Shown here: positions 45,868-56,115 of the stretch, in pieces
Numbering within the stretch: the stretch's first letter is position 1
Layout of the letters: every line of letters begins with the position of its first letter
Assembly: GCF_000013205.1 (NCBI RefSeq)
Contig: NC_007775.1
Span: 248,001-312,000, forward strand
Direction: 5' to 3'
DNA length: 64,000 bases
Source of the DNA: Synechococcus sp. JA-3-3Ab
Lineage (GTDB): Bacteria; Cyanobacteriota; Cyanobacteriia; Thermostichales; Thermostichaceae
Program-made: the position numbers and the translations under genes
The notes under the pieces: generated by a model
Seen by the model: the letters and a program-made list of their open reading frames with translations, nothing else
Told to the model about the DNA's origin: nothing
Database searches by the model: none

Positions 45868-46017
45868 GGCCGGTCAGCTCAACTGGGCTAGCCCGGCCTT
45901 GGGAAAGGTGCTTTGCCCGCCCCGACCTCTGACTTGACAAGCTTTGGTAACAAGTAGGACATTGAAGCTCTACGGAAAGCAGCTCAAAACTGGCTTGGCC
46001 GCAGGCCGGAGAGGAAG

Positions 46018-47421
46018 ATGAGCGAGAGGACGTTGTTCGACAAAGTCTGGGACGCCCATACGGTGCGGGTTTTGCCCTCGGGGCAGACGCAGTTGTTCAT
46101 CGGCCTGCACCTCATCCACGAGGTCACCAGCCCCCAGGCTTTTGCCATGCTGCGGGAGCGCAATCTGCCAGTTCTTTTTCCAGAGCGGACGGTGGCGACG
46201 GTAGATCACATTATCCCCACCGACAACCGGACGCGACCTTTTGCGGATCCCTTGGCAGAGGAGATGATCCAGGAGCTGGAGCGCAACTGTCGCCAATATC
46301 GCATCCGCTTCTACAACAGCGGCTCCGGCCAGCAGGGGATCGTGCATGTGATTGCGCCGGAGCAGGGGCTGACGCAGCCGGGGATGACCATTGCCTGCGG
46401 CGATAGCCACACGTCTACCCATGGGGCCTTTGGGGCCATTGCCTTCGGCATCGGCACCAGCCAGGTGCGGGACGTGCTGGCCACCCAAACTCTGGCCTTG
46501 TCCAAGCTCAAAGTGCGCCGCATCGAGGTGCACGGCAGGTTGGGGCCGGGGGTTTACGCCAAGGATGTGATCCTCCACATCATCCGCAAGCTGGGGGTCA
46601 AAGGCGGGGTGGGCTACGCCTACGAATACGGCGGCAGCACCATCGAGGCCATGAGCATGGAGGAGCGCATGACCCTCTGCAACATGTCCATCGAGGGGGG
46701 AGCCCGCTGCGGCTACGTCAATCCCGACGCGGTAACCTTTGAGTATCTAAAGGGACGGGAGTTTGCTCCTCAGGGATCCGACTGGGAGGAGGCAGTGGCC
46801 TGGTGGCAAAGCCTGGCCAGCGGCCCCGACGCCGTCTACGACGACGTGGTGGTGTTTCAGGCCGCAGAGATCGCCCCCACCGTAACCTGGGGAATCACCC
46901 CTGGTCAGAGCATTGGGGTGGACGAGCGGATCCCGGCACCGGAAGAGCTGCCGGAAAGCGAGCGGGAGCTGGCCAAGGAAGCCTATGCCTACATGGGCTT
47001 GCGGCCGGGGGATCCCATCGTGGGCACGCCAGTGGATGTCTGCTTCATTGGCAGTTGCACCAACGGCCGCTTGAGCGATTTGCGGGAGGCGGCCAAGATT
47101 GCCAAAGGACAGCGAGTAGCGCCTGGAGTGAAGGCGTTTGTCGTGCCCGGCTCGGAGCGGGTCAAGCAGGAGGCGGAACGCGAGGGCCTGCGCGAGATCT
47201 TTGAGGCGGCAGGGTTTGAGTGGCGGGATCCCGGCTGCTCCATGTGTTTGGCCATGAACCCAGACCGCCTCGTAGGCCGGCAGATTAGCGCCTCTTCTTC
47301 CAACCGCAACTTTAAGGGTCGCCAGGGATCCCCCAGTGGGCGCACCCTGCTCATGAGCCCGGCCATGGTGGCGGCGGCGGCCGTGAGCGGCAAAGTGGTG
47401 GACGTGCGGGAACTGCTCTAG
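46018..47421 (+). CDS. leuC: 3-isopropylmalate dehydratase, large subunit
   Basis: Leucine synthesis, isomerisation of 2- to 3-isopropylmalate with a 4Fe-4S cluster. Cluster cysteines are in [13 protein letters not shown] and in [11 protein letters not shown]. Other family stretches: [33 protein letters not shown] and [12 protein letters not shown]. 467 residues, normal. The small subunit leuD does not follow; the next gene is thiD on the other strand. Confidence 0.96.
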   Translation: MSERTLFDKVWDAHTVRVLPSGQTQLFIGLHLIHEVTSPQAFAMLRERNLPVLFPERTVATVDHIIPTDNRTRPFADPLAEEMIQELERNCRQYRIRFYNSGSGQQGIVHVIAPEQGLTQPGMTIACGDSHTSTHGAFGAIAFGIGTSQVRDVLATQTLALSKLKVRRIEVHGRLGPGVYAKDVILHIIRKLGVKGGVGYAYEYGGSTIEAMSMEERMTLCNMSIEGGARCGYVNPDAVTFEYLKGREFAPQGSDWEEAVAWWQSLASGPDAVYDDVVVFQAAEIAPTVTWGITPGQSIGVDERIPAPEELPESERELAKEAYAYMGLRPGDPIVGTPVDVCFIGSCTNGRLSDLREAAKIAKGQRVAPGVKAFVVPGSERVKQEAEREGLREIFEAAGFEWRDPGCSMCLAMNPDRLVGRQISASSSNRNFKGRQGSPSGRTLLMSPAMVAAAAVSGKVVDVRELL

Positions 47422-47482
47422 CCAGCGGGGCCGTTCAACCTCCCCCGGCAGCCTGAGCGGCTGCCGGCTGCGAAGAAGGGGG

Positions 47483-48331
47483 CTAAGACTGGAGAAGCGG
47501 GTAGAAGTGCCCCACCGGCCCTTGTCCTGCGCCGATGGCCAGAGGATGCCGCAGGGCTTCGGTAACATAGGCCTTGGCTGCTAGCGTCGCCGCCAAGGGA
47601 TCCTTGCCCCAAGCCAGTTGCGCCGCAATGGCTGCCGAGAGGGTACAGCCGGTGCCGTGGGTGTGGCGGGTGGGGATGCGCTCGCTTTTGAGGATCTCCA
47701 GCCGCTCGCCGTCAAACCACACATCCACCCCCTGCAGTTCCCCTGGCATACCTCCCCCCTTGACCAAAACCGCCTTACAGCCCAGGGCGTAGATGCGGCG
47801 GCCCGCCTCCTCCATATCCGCCAATGACTGCAGCTCCATCCCTGCCAAAATCTGGGCCTCGTAGCGGTTGGGGGTAACGACCTGGGCCAGCGGGATCAGC
47901 CGCTCGCGGATGGCCTGGATGGCGTCTTCTGCCAGCAGCTTGGCCCCGGTGCGGGAGACCATCACCGGATCCACCACCAGCGGCTGCAGGGCCCACCGCT
48001 CCACTTGGCGGGCCACCTCCCGCACGATCTCGACATTGAGCAACATGCCGGTTTTGATCCCTTGCACCCCGATATCCTGCACCACCGCCTCAATCTGGGC
48101 GGCCACCGCCTCCGGCGGCAGCGCATCCACGCGGTTGACCCCGAGGGTGTTTTGGGCAGTTACGCAGGTGAGGGCGGAAGTGCCGTGGACGCGCTGGAAG
48201 GCAAAGGTGCGCAGATCCGCTTGAATGCCCGCTCCGCCGCCGCTATCGGATCCGGCAATGGTGAGGGCAACAGGGGGATGCTGCTCGGCCAACATTGGAG
48301 CCGACATTGGTTCAGATGTGGGGACAGACAT
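47483..48331 (-). CDS. thiD: Hydroxymethylpyrimidine/phosphomethylpyrimidine kinase
   Basis: Thiamine synthesis, two phosphorylations of HMP. Ribokinase-like: TIAGSDSGGGAGIQADLRTF, VVDPVMVSRTGAKLL, TPNRYEAQIL, VLVKGGG and the anion hole HTHGTGCTLSAAIAA. 282 residues. The N-terminus has a small internal repeat (MSVPTSEPMSAPM), so the ATG at 48331, 48307 or 48295 may be used. I see no THI-box riboswitch upstream. Confidence 0.94.
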   Translation of the reverse strand: MSVPTSEPMSAPMLAEQHPPVALTIAGSDSGGGAGIQADLRTFAFQRVHGTSALTCVTAQNTLGVNRVDALPPEAVAAQIEAVVQDIGVQGIKTGMLLNVEIVREVARQVERWALQPLVVDPVMVSRTGAKLLAEDAIQAIRERLIPLAQVVTPNRYEAQILAGMELQSLADMEEAGRRIYALGCKAVLVKGGGMPGELQGVDVWFDGERLEILKSERIPTRHTHGTGCTLSAAIAAQLAWGKDPLAATLAAKAYVTEALRHPLAIGAGQGPVGHFYPLLQS

Positions 48332-48495
48332 TGGCCAAAGGACAAAAACTGCCGAGGGTACCGCTAGCCATTTCTGTCCTTCAGCGTAGCAACGAAATGA
48401 TTCCCGCTAGCCTCTGAGGTCTTGGGAAAACTCTTTCAGACCCGATAGGCAACGCAGTTGCGAACGCGCCGGCGGCGCGGGCGCTATCCCCAACT

Positions 48496-48517
48496 CCCCT
48501 CTTCCTAAGGAGAGGGG
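48496..48517. repeat. Dispersed palindromic repeat, weak copy 4
   Basis: CCCCTCT-TCCTAAGG-AGAGGGG with flanking GTGGGCT; a degenerate form of the unit at 9357. Confidence 0.5.
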
Positions 48518-48527
48518 TGGGCTGTCT

Positions 48528-48728
48528 TCAATCGGAATGGCCATCGTCGGTAGTAGCTACTACCTCCACCCAAGCCCTATCCCCCTCCACCGCCGTCAGG
48601 CTCCAGCGCAGAAGCTGAGCTGGCTGTCCTAGCTCCTGGGCCACCTGCTCGGTAAGGGATCCCTCCAGTCGAGCAGCAGAAACCGGCAGGCTTAGGGGCA
48701 GGGAAAGGCGGAGAAAGTGCAGCTTCAC
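48528..48728 (-). CDS. Small conserved-looking protein, unknown
   Basis: 66 residues from a GTG: MKLHFLRLSLPLSLPVSAAR, then LEGSLTEQVAQELGQPAQLL and a beta-rich end RWSLTAVEGDRAWVEVVATT. The alternating pattern suggests a compact alpha/beta domain. It lies 69 bases downstream of the ferredoxin gene on the same strand. I do not recognise a family; the orderly composition favours a real gene. Confidence 0.55.
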   Translation of the reverse strand: MKLHFLRLSLPLSLPVSAARLEGSLTEQVAQELGQPAQLLRWSLTAVEGDRAWVEVVATTDDGHSD

Positions 48729-48797
48729 AGGCCGTTAGAACTCCTTTGAGTAACCCGCACAGAATTGCCCTCAACGGGGGTGGATATCCAAGCAGGG

Positions 48798-49115
48798 CTA
48801 GGAGCCAAACTGGAGACGATAGACCTCCTCCTCTTGGTCCGTCTCCACCTCTAGATTGGAAGTAGGATAGGCTACACACAGCAGCACAAAGCCCTGAGCC
48901 TTGAGTTCCGGCCCGATCCCCATGGCGTCAGGCTGGGCCACGGATCCCGACTTCAGCCTCCCTGCACAGGTGGTACAGACTCCCGCCTGGCAGGAAGAGG
49001 GCAGCTCTAGGCCGTGTTCGAGAGCCGCCTGTAAAACTGTCTGATCTGCCGCCGCGGTAAACCGGTAGGTTTGGCCCCGGTGATGAACGGTTACCTGGTA
49101 AACCATAGCCGTCAT
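48798..49115 (-). CDS. Plant-type 2Fe-2S ferredoxin
   Basis: 105 residues. The cluster-binding cysteines are in SSCQAGVCTTCAGRLKSG and, about 30 residues later, FVLLCVAYP. The acidic C-terminus (VETDQEEEVYRLQF) resembles ferredoxins that accept electrons from photosystem I or serve assimilatory enzymes. The sequence is not that of the main PetF (for example the Ala/Gly context differs), so it is a second ferredoxin. Its start overlaps the DUF1816 gene by one base; the two are coupled. Confidence 0.88.
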   Translation of the reverse strand: MTAMVYQVTVHHRGQTYRFTAAADQTVLQAALEHGLELPSSCQAGVCTTCAGRLKSGSVAQPDAMGIGPELKAQGFVLLCVAYPTSNLEVETDQEEEVYRLQFGS

Positions 49116-49372
49116 CAGGAACGAACCCGCGAAGGAGTGCGGACCACCGTCAGCGACTGCGGCTGGCGCATTTTCTTTATCTGAACCTCGATCTTCTCAG
49201 CCCCCTCCGCCTTCAGGTCGGCGATGTAGCGACCTTTATGCGCCTCTGCTTCTTTCTCGCTGGCGAAGGGGCCGTAGTAATAGGTGCAGTCGTCGGTGGT
49301 GATCTCAACCCAGACTGCTAGGCCCCGCAGCCTATCCAACAGCCAGACCAAAGGGTTGCCCACGGGATCCAT
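49115..49372 (-). CDS. DUF1816 protein
   Basis: 85 residues from the ATG at 49372. GLAVWVEITTDDCTYYYGPF followed by SEKEAEAHKGRYIADLKAEG is the cyanobacterial DUF1816 pattern, related to the CpcD-like linker fold. The tail after EVQIKKMRQPQ is basic. The frame is open to a TTG at 49414; the ATG at 49372 places the core as in the family. It overlaps the ferredoxin start. Confidence 0.82.
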   Translation of the reverse strand: MDPVGNPLVWLLDRLRGLAVWVEITTDDCTYYYGPFASEKEAEAHKGRYIADLKAEGAEKIEVQIKKMRQPQSLTVVRTPSRVRS

Positions 49373-49418
49373 CCCCCCTATTAAGCGCAAAGGATGACTC
49401 AGGATCTTTTGCAATCAC

Positions 49419-50483
49419 CTAGATTCTACTGCCTTCGTTGAGGATTTGTTGAGAAATGTTTCGACCTCGGTGGGGGGAGCGCTGCCGGTGGATCTCGTAG
49501 AGGGCGATGCCCGCCGCCACCGAAGCATTCAAACTTTCCGTGCGGCCCGCCAAGGGGATCGACAGCAGTTGGTCGCAGTGGCGCTGGGTGAGCAAGCTGA
49601 TGCCTTCCCCTTCGGATCCCACCACCAAGGCAATAGGTCGGCGAAAGTCGGCGCTGTAGATAGGGGCAGCCCCCTGGCTGGTGGTGCCATAGACCCAAAA
49701 CCCCTGCCCTTTAAGATATTCCAGGGCGCGATTTAAGTTCACCACCCGCGCCACCGGCAAAGTAGAGAGGGCCCCCGCTGCCACCTTCATCACCGTCGCA
49801 GTGACGCCTGCCGCCCGCCGCTGTGGGATCACCATCCCCTGCATGCCAAACGCCTCCACGCTGCGGGCAATAGCCCCCAGGTTGTGGGGATCCTGGATCC
49901 CGTCCAGCACCACCAGCACCGGATGGGGGCCGGACTGGCGGCTCTGTTCCACCAGCTCTTCCAGATCCACATAGCGGTAAGGGGTGGCCTGGGCGGCGAT
50001 CCCCTGGTGGTTGGCTCCAGCGGTGAGAAGGTTTAGCCGCTGGAGAGACACCTCATCGATGACGGTACCCCGTGCTTTGGCTTCTTCCAACAAAGACCAA
50101 AATTGGGGGCTGTAGCGCAACCGCGGCAGCACCCACACTCGGTTAAGGGTGGCCTGGCTTCTCAGCGCAGCCAACACGGTTTGGCGACCGTAGATGATCT
50201 CTTGTTCAGGTTCGGCTTCGGGATCCCGGTTAACCTGCAGCTCCCCGTCTTCTGGACTGGCAACGGGAGGGCTGGGATTTGGCTGGGGGCGCTCCTGCTC
50301 AGCCTTGCGACGAAGCGGCTTTACGGGCGGCTCTTGCGCCGCCGGCTGGAGATGGAGCGGGGAGCCCCCCTCGCGCCGTTTGGTCTGCTTGGGCTTGTTG
50401 AAGGGTTGCCCCGCCCCTTGCCGCTGCAGCTTGCTCCGGCGAGACAGCCGTAAGGGAGGTTTGCATTGGGAAGGCTTGGGCAT
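49419..50483 (-). CDS. rlmB: TrmH/SpoU-family 2'-O-ribose methyltransferase (RlmB-like)
   Basis: 354 residues. The first ~90 form a basic, Pro-rich extension; then comes an N-terminal substrate-binding domain ([15 protein letters not shown]) and the SPOUT knot: [31 protein letters not shown] and [20 protein letters not shown]. RlmB methylates G2251-type positions of 23S rRNA; the exact target is inferred from family. Mini-RNase III, which matures 23S rRNA, is the next gene upstream on the same strand, so this looks like a 23S maturation pair. Confidence 0.9.
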   Translation of the reverse strand: MPKPSQCKPPLRLSRRSKLQRQGAGQPFNKPKQTKRREGGSPLHLQPAAQEPPVKPLRRKAEQERPQPNPSPPVASPEDGELQVNRDPEAEPEQEIIYGRQTVLAALRSQATLNRVWVLPRLRYSPQFWSLLEEAKARGTVIDEVSLQRLNLLTAGANHQGIAAQATPYRYVDLEELVEQSRQSGPHPVLVVLDGIQDPHNLGAIARSVEAFGMQGMVIPQRRAAGVTATVMKVAAGALSTLPVARVVNLNRALEYLKGQGFWVYGTTSQGAAPIYSADFRRPIALVVGSEGEGISLLTQRHCDQLLSIPLAGRTESLNASVAAGIALYEIHRQRSPHRGRNISQQILNEGSRI

Positions 50484-50515
50484 GGGCAGAGAACGGTGCA
50501 GAGTAAAAGCCGATC

Positions 50516-50947
50516 TTAACCTTCCCCCTCGCCTATCGTCTTGGCCAAAACATCGGTGAGAGCGAGAATGTGGCGTAGCCGCTCGGGATCGGTGAGGTAA
50601 AGGTAGCCCAAGATGGTTTCCAGGCCACTGGCATTCTGGTAGTCGGCCAAGGGCAAGTGGCGGGGTGGACGACCGCAGCCGTTGCGGCCCCAGCGGACGA
50701 TCTCCCGCTCTTCAGGGCTGAGATAGGGCAAAAGCGCCAACAACAATCTGGCCTGAGCAGATCCGCGTACCCGCCTTACCACCTGCCGATGGTAAAGCTC
50801 TGGCCGAGTGGGAGGAAACAACTGCTGCCGTCGCACGTGCAGTTCGTAAATGGCATCTCCCAGGTAGGCCAGGGCTGCAGGCGACAGGCGACCGATCTCA
50901 GCCAAAGAGAAGCTTGCAGAAGTGGGATCGGACAGGAGATCGCTCAC
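50516..50947 (-). CDS. mrnC: Mini-ribonuclease III
   Basis: 143 residues. An RNase III catalytic domain without the dsRNA-binding domain: [20 protein letters not shown] carries the metal-binding Asp, and [16 protein letters not shown] the C-terminal acidic residue. Mini-III trims the ends of 23S rRNA in Gram-positive bacteria and cyanobacteria. The gene precedes the TrmH-type methyltransferase by 32 bases. Confidence 0.93.
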   Translation of the reverse strand: MSDLLSDPTSASFSLAEIGRLSPAALAYLGDAIYELHVRRQQLFPPTRPELYHRQVVRRVRGSAQARLLLALLPYLSPEEREIVRWGRNGCGRPPRHLPLADYQNASGLETILGYLYLTDPERLRHILALTDVLAKTIGEGEG

Positions 50948-51331
50948 GACAGCTTACAAAAACTATTTGGCTATTTGGAAAAATGCCTAGAACCGCTGCC
51001 GTCGGTTCATAGCAAATTCGAGACTCCACTGGCTGGCTCAGTCTATGCTAGGGCAAGCTTCCTGCCTTCTGCCAGTCTCACTGCTGCCCTGAACTTTTCC
51101 CTCGCCTGCTCAGGTTATTGGATCACAAAGACGCTGCAAGCCTTGAAAAGCCAGCTGAAACCCCGTCAAGAAGCTGGAGAGCAAAATCCAGGGAAGCTGT
51201 GGGCAAGCGGGCCGGCATCAACGCGAAAAGCTGGAAAGCAGAGCCCATCTGGCCAAGCCGCCGCTCAGCAGAGGATGGAGAGACTCGCAAGGCCGTCCAA
51301 GACAAGGGGATGGATGGAGAGGGGAAGCCGC
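50948..51331. other. Gene-free stretch between mrnC and psaL
   Basis: No supported gene, RNA or repeat; the purine-rich plus strand gives open frames with no family match. It holds the mrnC promoter and the 3' region of psaL; I see no clear terminator. Confidence 0.5.
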
Positions 51332-51808
51332 TTAACCAAAATTGGGAAACAACAGATCTCCATTGAGCAGAAGCAGGTAGGCGACGATTGCCCCGCCCAT
51401 GCCCCCTACCAAAAAGCCGGCGGCCAGTTCGCTCCAAGATTGGGATCCCTGCACCGGCCCGTCGTTGCGCTGCGGGGAGACGGTGCCGTAGAGAGAGAGA
51501 GCTGCCGTCATGATTAAGATCAGGCCACAGGCTCCCAGGAAACCGCTCAGCAGGCCGATGGGCTCGCTGCGCAGCGGCCCCAGCTTGGCAAAAGGCCCCA
51601 CCAACCAATAGCCGTGGGCCATGCCAATTTCCAAACCCCGCCAAATGGAGCTCAATCCCGGCCGGTTGATGGGCAACCAGTCTATCAACAGACGGACAAC
51701 AGGCGCGTGGTTGATCGGCGTCCAGAAATCGCCAATCTGCGGATCCCCTTCCGGGACGGCGATATATCCCCTATTAGGAGAAACGGTATCGGCAGTGGGT
51801 TCAACCAT
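51332..51808 (-). CDS. psaL: Photosystem I subunit XI (PsaL)
   Basis: 158 residues. PsaL sits at the trimer or tetramer contact of photosystem I and helps bind chlorophyll. Visible: the conserved N-terminus (GDPQIGDFWTPINHAPVVR), NRPGLSSIWRGLEIGMAHGY, a membrane helix SGFLGACGLILIMTAALSLY and a final helix ELAAGFLVGGMGGAIVAYLL. In many cyanobacteria psaL is followed by psaI; here psaI is not found on either side. It lies downstream of psaJ on the same strand, with 125 bases between. Confidence 0.96.
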   Translation of the reverse strand: MVEPTADTVSPNRGYIAVPEGDPQIGDFWTPINHAPVVRLLIDWLPINRPGLSSIWRGLEIGMAHGYWLVGPFAKLGPLRSEPIGLLSGFLGACGLILIMTAALSLYGTVSPQRNDGPVQGSQSWSELAAGFLVGGMGGAIVAYLLLLNGDLLFPNFG

Positions 51809-51933
51809 GTCGGCAACTCTGGTTCCAGTGCAAAAAGGGTTAGAAAAACCTCAAATTCCAAAAAGTCTGGCTCAAAAGACCAGGGATCCCTGTGGGTGTT
51901 GCTGGCGCGGCTGGGGATCCCTGGCTTGCGAGT

Positions 51934-52053
51934 TCAGAACGTCAAAATGTCGGGGAAGAAGCGGTTGATCTCGATGAACAGCGCAAAAACGAAGCTGGAA
52001 AACAAGATAAAGGCCACTGGAGCCGTGGTGAGAAACTTGGTGAAATCAGACAT
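51934..52053 (-). CDS. psaJ: Photosystem I subunit IX (PsaJ)
   Basis: 39 residues, one membrane helix: MSDFTKFLTTAPVAFILFSS, then FVFALFIEINRFFPDILTF. The ending EINRFFPD matches the family's ELNRFFPD. PsaJ packs against PsaF at the plastocyanin/cytochrome c6 side. It starts 59 bases after psaF, as in the usual psaF-psaJ operon. Too short for most gene finders. Confidence 0.93.
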   Translation of the reverse strand: MSDFTKFLTTAPVAFILFSSFVFALFIEINRFFPDILTF

Positions 52054-52112
52054 ACATACCTCTCAAGTTGGATGGGTGAAGCTAAGCCAAAAGCCGAGGA
52101 GAAGCCCCTTCT

Positions 52113-52658
52113 TCAGCGAGGAGAGATGGGCACGGCCTCTTCCGGCTCCTGAATTTCGCCGCTGGCAATTTCCTTGAAAGCAGCGGCAGGCCAGGCCAAA
52201 GCCGTGAGGAAACAGCGCAGCGCCAAGGGGACGTCGATGATGCTTTCTTTCATCTCCGGCTCGTCGCTATTCCGGACAGCAATCAGATAGGAGCGCCCAG
52301 CCCAGCCCAGCCAGCCGGCGATGTAGAGGAAAAGCAGGCCAGGGATGAGAAACTCGCCTGCATGGCTCCAGCGGCCATCGGTAACCAGGTGGGGCAAGCC
52401 TTCTTCGCCACAGAGCAGCTTGCTGTAGCGCTCAAAGCGCTTCTCGGTTTGGGCCAACTTTTGCTGGTAGAGAGGAGCCAGGTTAGGGCTGGCATTGAGG
52501 ATCTTCTCTTCGAGGCTGCTCAGCCGTTCGTTCATCAGGGCCTGAAAAGCGGGAACTTCGCTGCAAGGCTTCAGACCGATCAAGGGCTCTGCCTGCACAG
52601 CCTGGGCGAGGCCAAGCGCCAGGCAAAGGGCTAAAAGGAGACTCAAAAGGGTTCGCAT
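52113..52658 (-). CDS. psaF: Photosystem I subunit III (PsaF)
   Basis: 181 residues with a cleavable signal peptide (LLSLLLALCLALGLAQAVQA). The lumenal part holds two cysteines (LKPCSEVPAFQ, SKLLCGEEGLPHL) and DGRWSHAGEFLIPG; the membrane helices are LLFLYIAGWLGWAGRSYL and the C-terminal LALRCFLTALAWPAAAF. Cyanobacterial PsaF lacks the Lys-rich plastocyanin-docking extension of plants and algae, as here. First gene of psaF-psaJ-psaL; the promoter should lie in 52659-52790. Confidence 0.96.
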   Translation of the reverse strand: MRTLLSLLLALCLALGLAQAVQAEPLIGLKPCSEVPAFQALMNERLSSLEEKILNASPNLAPLYQQKLAQTEKRFERYSKLLCGEEGLPHLVTDGRWSHAGEFLIPGLLFLYIAGWLGWAGRSYLIAVRNSDEPEMKESIIDVPLALRCFLTALAWPAAAFKEIASGEIQEPEEAVPISPR

Positions 52659-52824
52659 AGCAGGATGTGTCCTTAAGCTAGGGGTCTAGGTCTGTTAAAT
52701 GTGCAGGAATGCTAAGTGCAGCAACGGGCACTAAACGGTTAGTATCATACTCCCGAGTACCTCGCTCCAACGGATTGCGAGTTTTAGCTCACACAATTCT
52801 TAAGGAAACTCCCGCCTTTCCTCT

Positions 52825-53925
52825 ATGCTCCGCCTCCTCGCCATTGAAACCAGTTGTGATGAAACAGCTGTGGCTGTGGTGGAGGCAGATGCGGCCTGGC
52901 CGACCTTTGCCCCACGGCAGCTCAGCTCTGTGGTGGCTAGCCAGATCGACCTCCATGCAGCCTACGGGGGCGTGGTGCCGGAGGTGGCTGCCCGCCGCCA
53001 TGTGGAAACTCTGCCCTTTGTGCTGGAGTCCGCCCTGCAGCAGGCTGGGCTGGGCATGGCCGAGGTGGATGCTGTTGCCGTCACCTGTGCGCCGGGCCTG
53101 GTGGGATCCTTACTGGTGGGGCTGATGGCGGCCAAGACCTTGGCGCTGCTCTACAACAAACCTTTGATCGGGGTGCACCACCTGGAGGGCCACCTGTTCA
53201 GCGGCTTTTTGGCAGCAGCCGACTTGCGTCCCCCCTGCCTGGGCCTTTTGGTTTCAGGAGGCCACACCAGCCTGATCTGGATGAAGGACTACGGGGAGTA
53301 CCAGACGATGGGCCGCACCCGCGACGACGCCGCCGGCGAAGCCTTTGACAAGGTGGCGCGGCTGTTGGGGCTGGGCTATCCGGGCGGGCCCCAGATCGAC
53401 CGCTGGGCGCAACAAGGGGATCCCGATCGCTTCCCTTTGCCCGAGGGCAAACTGGATCACCCCTACGACACCAGCTTCAGCGGCCTGAAGACAGCGGTGC
53501 TGCGCCTGGTCCAACAGTTGCAGCAGGAAGGCCAGGAGCTGCCTGTGGCCGATATTGCCGCCAGCTTCCAGGCCTGCCTCACCCGCGTGCTCACAGAAAA
53601 AGCCGTGGCCTGTGCCGAGGCGCTGGGCCTCTCGACGCTGCTGGTTACAGGGGGGGTGGCCGCCAACCGGGAGCTGCGCGCTCGCCTGCTGGAAGCGGGC
53701 CGCCAAAAGGGCCTGCGGGTGGTGATCCCGCCCCCAAACCTCTGTACCGACAACGCCGCCATGATTGGGGCAGCTGGCCTTTGCCACTGGCTGCGGGGAG
53801 AGACCTCGCCCCTGGAGCTGGGGGTGGCCTCGCGCCTGACCCTGGAAGAGATCCCTGCCCTCTACGGCCAGGGGAGCGGCGGCTGCGGTCAGGCCCCGAC
53901 GGGAGCTGCAGCAGCCGTCTTCTGA
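52825..53925 (+). CDS. tsaD: tRNA N6-adenosine threonylcarbamoyltransferase subunit TsaD
   Basis: 366 residues, Kae1/Qri7 family. ASKHA fold with [20 protein letters not shown], the metal site [24 protein letters not shown] and [17 protein letters not shown]; the end has [14 protein letters not shown]. It makes the t6A modification of tRNAs reading ANN codons (partners TsaB, TsaC and TsaE are elsewhere). The last 37 bases overlap mnmG on the other strand, so the two 3' ends converge through coding sequence. Confidence 0.96.
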   Translation: MLRLLAIETSCDETAVAVVEADAAWPTFAPRQLSSVVASQIDLHAAYGGVVPEVAARRHVETLPFVLESALQQAGLGMAEVDAVAVTCAPGLVGSLLVGLMAAKTLALLYNKPLIGVHHLEGHLFSGFLAAADLRPPCLGLLVSGGHTSLIWMKDYGEYQTMGRTRDDAAGEAFDKVARLLGLGYPGGPQIDRWAQQGDPDRFPLPEGKLDHPYDTSFSGLKTAVLRLVQQLQQEGQELPVADIAASFQACLTRVLTEKAVACAEALGLSTLLVTGGVAANRELRARLLEAGRQKGLRVVIPPPNLCTDNAAMIGAAGLCHWLRGETSPLELGVASRLTLEEIPALYGQGSGGCGQAPTGAAAAVF

Positions 53926-55820
53926 CGTTGTCTCACCTCTAGGTAGATGAGCAGGGCATTGATGTCGGCGGGGTTGACGCCGCCAATGCGAGCGGCCTGG
54001 CCTACGGTCAGAGGCCGGACTGCTGCCAGTTTCTCCCGCGACTCTTTGGAGAGGGTGGGGATGGAGTGGTAGTCCAGATCGGGGGGCAGGGGGCGGTGGT
54101 ACTGCTTGCTCACCTGCTCGATCTGGGCTTGTTGCCGCTGGATGTAGCCGCTGTATTTGACAGCAATTTCTGCTGCCTCCTGCTCAAAGGGATCCAGCTC
54201 CTCATTTCCCAACCCCAGCTCTAGCAGGTCGGCGTAGTGGATCGGGTTGCGGCGCAGGAGCTCGGCCAAGGTGGCGGATCCTTTGATCCCCTGGCCGGTC
54301 AGTTGGCTGAGGTGGATCCCGGCGGGGTCGTGGGCCTTAACCCGCTGGGTTTCCAGGCGCTCGATCTCGGCGGCAATGCGGGCCTGCTTGGCCTGGAAGA
54401 GGGCCCAGCGGCGGTCGTCGATGAGGCCCCATTCCCGCCCCAGGGGGGTGAGGCGTTGGTCGGCGTTGTCGGCGCGTAGGATAAGGCGGTATTCGGAGCG
54501 GCTGGTGAGCATGCGGTAGGGCTCCCGCAGCTCTTTGGTGCAGAGGTCGTCGATGAGGGTGCCGATGTAGCTGGACTCCCGCGGCAGCGTGACTAAGGGT
54601 TTGCCTTGCACCAACCGGGCGGCGTTGATCCCGGCAATGAGCCCCTGGGCTGCTGCTTCTTCGTAGCCGGTGGTGCCGTTAATTTGGCCGGCACAGAACA
54701 GCCCCTGCACCTTCTTGGTCATCAGGGTGGGGTAGAGCTGGGTGGCCGGCAGATAGTCGTATTCCACGGCGTAGGCAGGCCGCAGCATGACGCACCGCTC
54801 CAGGCCGGGCAGGGAGCGCAGCATCTGGATCTGGATCTTTTCTGGCATCCCCGTCGAGAACCCCTGGATGTAGAGCTCCGGCAGATCCCGCCCCTCTGGC
54901 TCAATAAAAATTTGATGGCTTTCCTTGTCGGCAAAGCGGACGATCTTGTCTTCGATGCTGGGGCAGTAGCGGGGCCCCTTGGCCTCCACCCAGCCGCCGT
55001 AGACCGGCGTCTCGTGGAGGTTTTCGCGGATGATGCGGTGGGTCTCCGGCGTGGTGCGGGTGAGATAGCAGTCCATCTGCTCCCGCGGCACCCACACCTC
55101 CGGGTCAAAGCTAAACCAGCGCAGGTCGGGATCCCCTGGCTGCCGCTCCATCACGGAAAAATCGACGCTGCGGCGATCCACACGGGCAGGGGTGCCCGTC
55201 TTCAGCCGACCTGTCTCAAAGCCCAGTTGGCGCAGGGTGTCGGTCAGGCCTTCGACGGCAAATTCCCCCGCTCTGCCAGCAGGCTGCCAGTGGCGGCCAA
55301 TCCAGATGCGCCCTCCCAGAAAGGTGCCCGTGGTCAGGATCACCGCCCCACAGCCGAAGACGCTGCCAAAATGGGTAACCACGCCCACCACCTCATCGTT
55401 GCGCCCCAGCACCAGGTCGGTAACAGTGCCCTCGCGGATGCTCAGATTGGGCTGGTTTTCCACCACCGAGCGCATTACCCGCGCGTACTCCCGCTTGTCG
55501 GTTTGCGCCCGCAAGGCCCATACCGCCGGCCCCCGCGAGCGGTTGAGCACCCGCTTTTGCAAATAGGTGCGGTCGGTAACTTTGCCCATCTCGCCGCCAA
55601 GGGCGTCGATTTCGTGCACCAGTTGCGACTTGGCCGGGCCCCCCACAGCGGGGTTACAGGGCTGCCAGGCGATCTTGTCCAGGTTCAACGTCAGCATCAA
55701 GGTATTACAGCCCAGCCGCGCTGCCGCCAGGGCCGCTTCACAGCCAGCGTGTCCCCCACCCACGACGATCACGTCGTAGTGGTCGAGAAAGTCCACATTG
55801 TCCCGTCCAACTTTGAGCAT
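53889..55820 (-). CDS. mnmG: tRNA uridine-5-carboxymethylaminomethyl modification enzyme MnmG
   Basis: 643 residues, FAD enzyme that with MnmE modifies U34 of several tRNAs. [20 protein letters not shown] binds FAD; the GidA signatures [15 protein letters not shown] and [20 protein letters not shown] are present, and the C-terminal helical tRNA-binding part ends [19 protein letters not shown]. It converges on tsaD with a 37-base coding overlap. Both gene products act on tRNA anticodon loops, but divergent orientation suggests no shared control. Confidence 0.97.
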   Translation of the reverse strand: MLKVGRDNVDFLDHYDVIVVGGGHAGCEAALAAARLGCNTLMLTLNLDKIAWQPCNPAVGGPAKSQLVHEIDALGGEMGKVTDRTYLQKRVLNRSRGPAVWALRAQTDKREYARVMRSVVENQPNLSIREGTVTDLVLGRNDEVVGVVTHFGSVFGCGAVILTTGTFLGGRIWIGRHWQPAGRAGEFAVEGLTDTLRQLGFETGRLKTGTPARVDRRSVDFSVMERQPGDPDLRWFSFDPEVWVPREQMDCYLTRTTPETHRIIRENLHETPVYGGWVEAKGPRYCPSIEDKIVRFADKESHQIFIEPEGRDLPELYIQGFSTGMPEKIQIQMLRSLPGLERCVMLRPAYAVEYDYLPATQLYPTLMTKKVQGLFCAGQINGTTGYEEAAAQGLIAGINAARLVQGKPLVTLPRESSYIGTLIDDLCTKELREPYRMLTSRSEYRLILRADNADQRLTPLGREWGLIDDRRWALFQAKQARIAAEIERLETQRVKAHDPAGIHLSQLTGQGIKGSATLAELLRRNPIHYADLLELGLGNEELDPFEQEAAEIAVKYSGYIQRQQAQIEQVSKQYHRPLPPDLDYHSIPTLSKESREKLAAVRPLTVGQAARIGGVNPADINALLIYLEVRQRQKTAAAAPVGA

Positions 55821-56115
55821 AGGATCGCCCCCGCGGAATACCGGGATCCCCTATCCCAATTAGGTTGTTACAGCTTGTTTCTCCAGTCTAGCGACGGATA
55901 GAGGGCTATCCCCAAATCTCGGCAAGAGAAAGCCAGACCTCCACCAGTCTGCCGCTCCGAGGTTGCCCAAACCGGCTAGGATCCCGCTCTCCCCAGCCGG
56001 ATCTAATTCAGACTATTTTAGTCGGGTTTAGTTGACGGGGTCGATCGCGGGTGATAGGATTGCCCTCGACGACGGGTAAACAAGATCCAGCCCTTTCTCC
56101 TGTCTGAGGCTTCCT

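Noticed and set aside
48332-48495. TPP riboswitch before thiD
   Set aside because: I looked for the THI-box core sequences on the minus strand and do not see them.
51809-51933. psaI between psaJ and psaL
   Set aside because: No frame here gives a short single-helix protein with the PsaI pattern.
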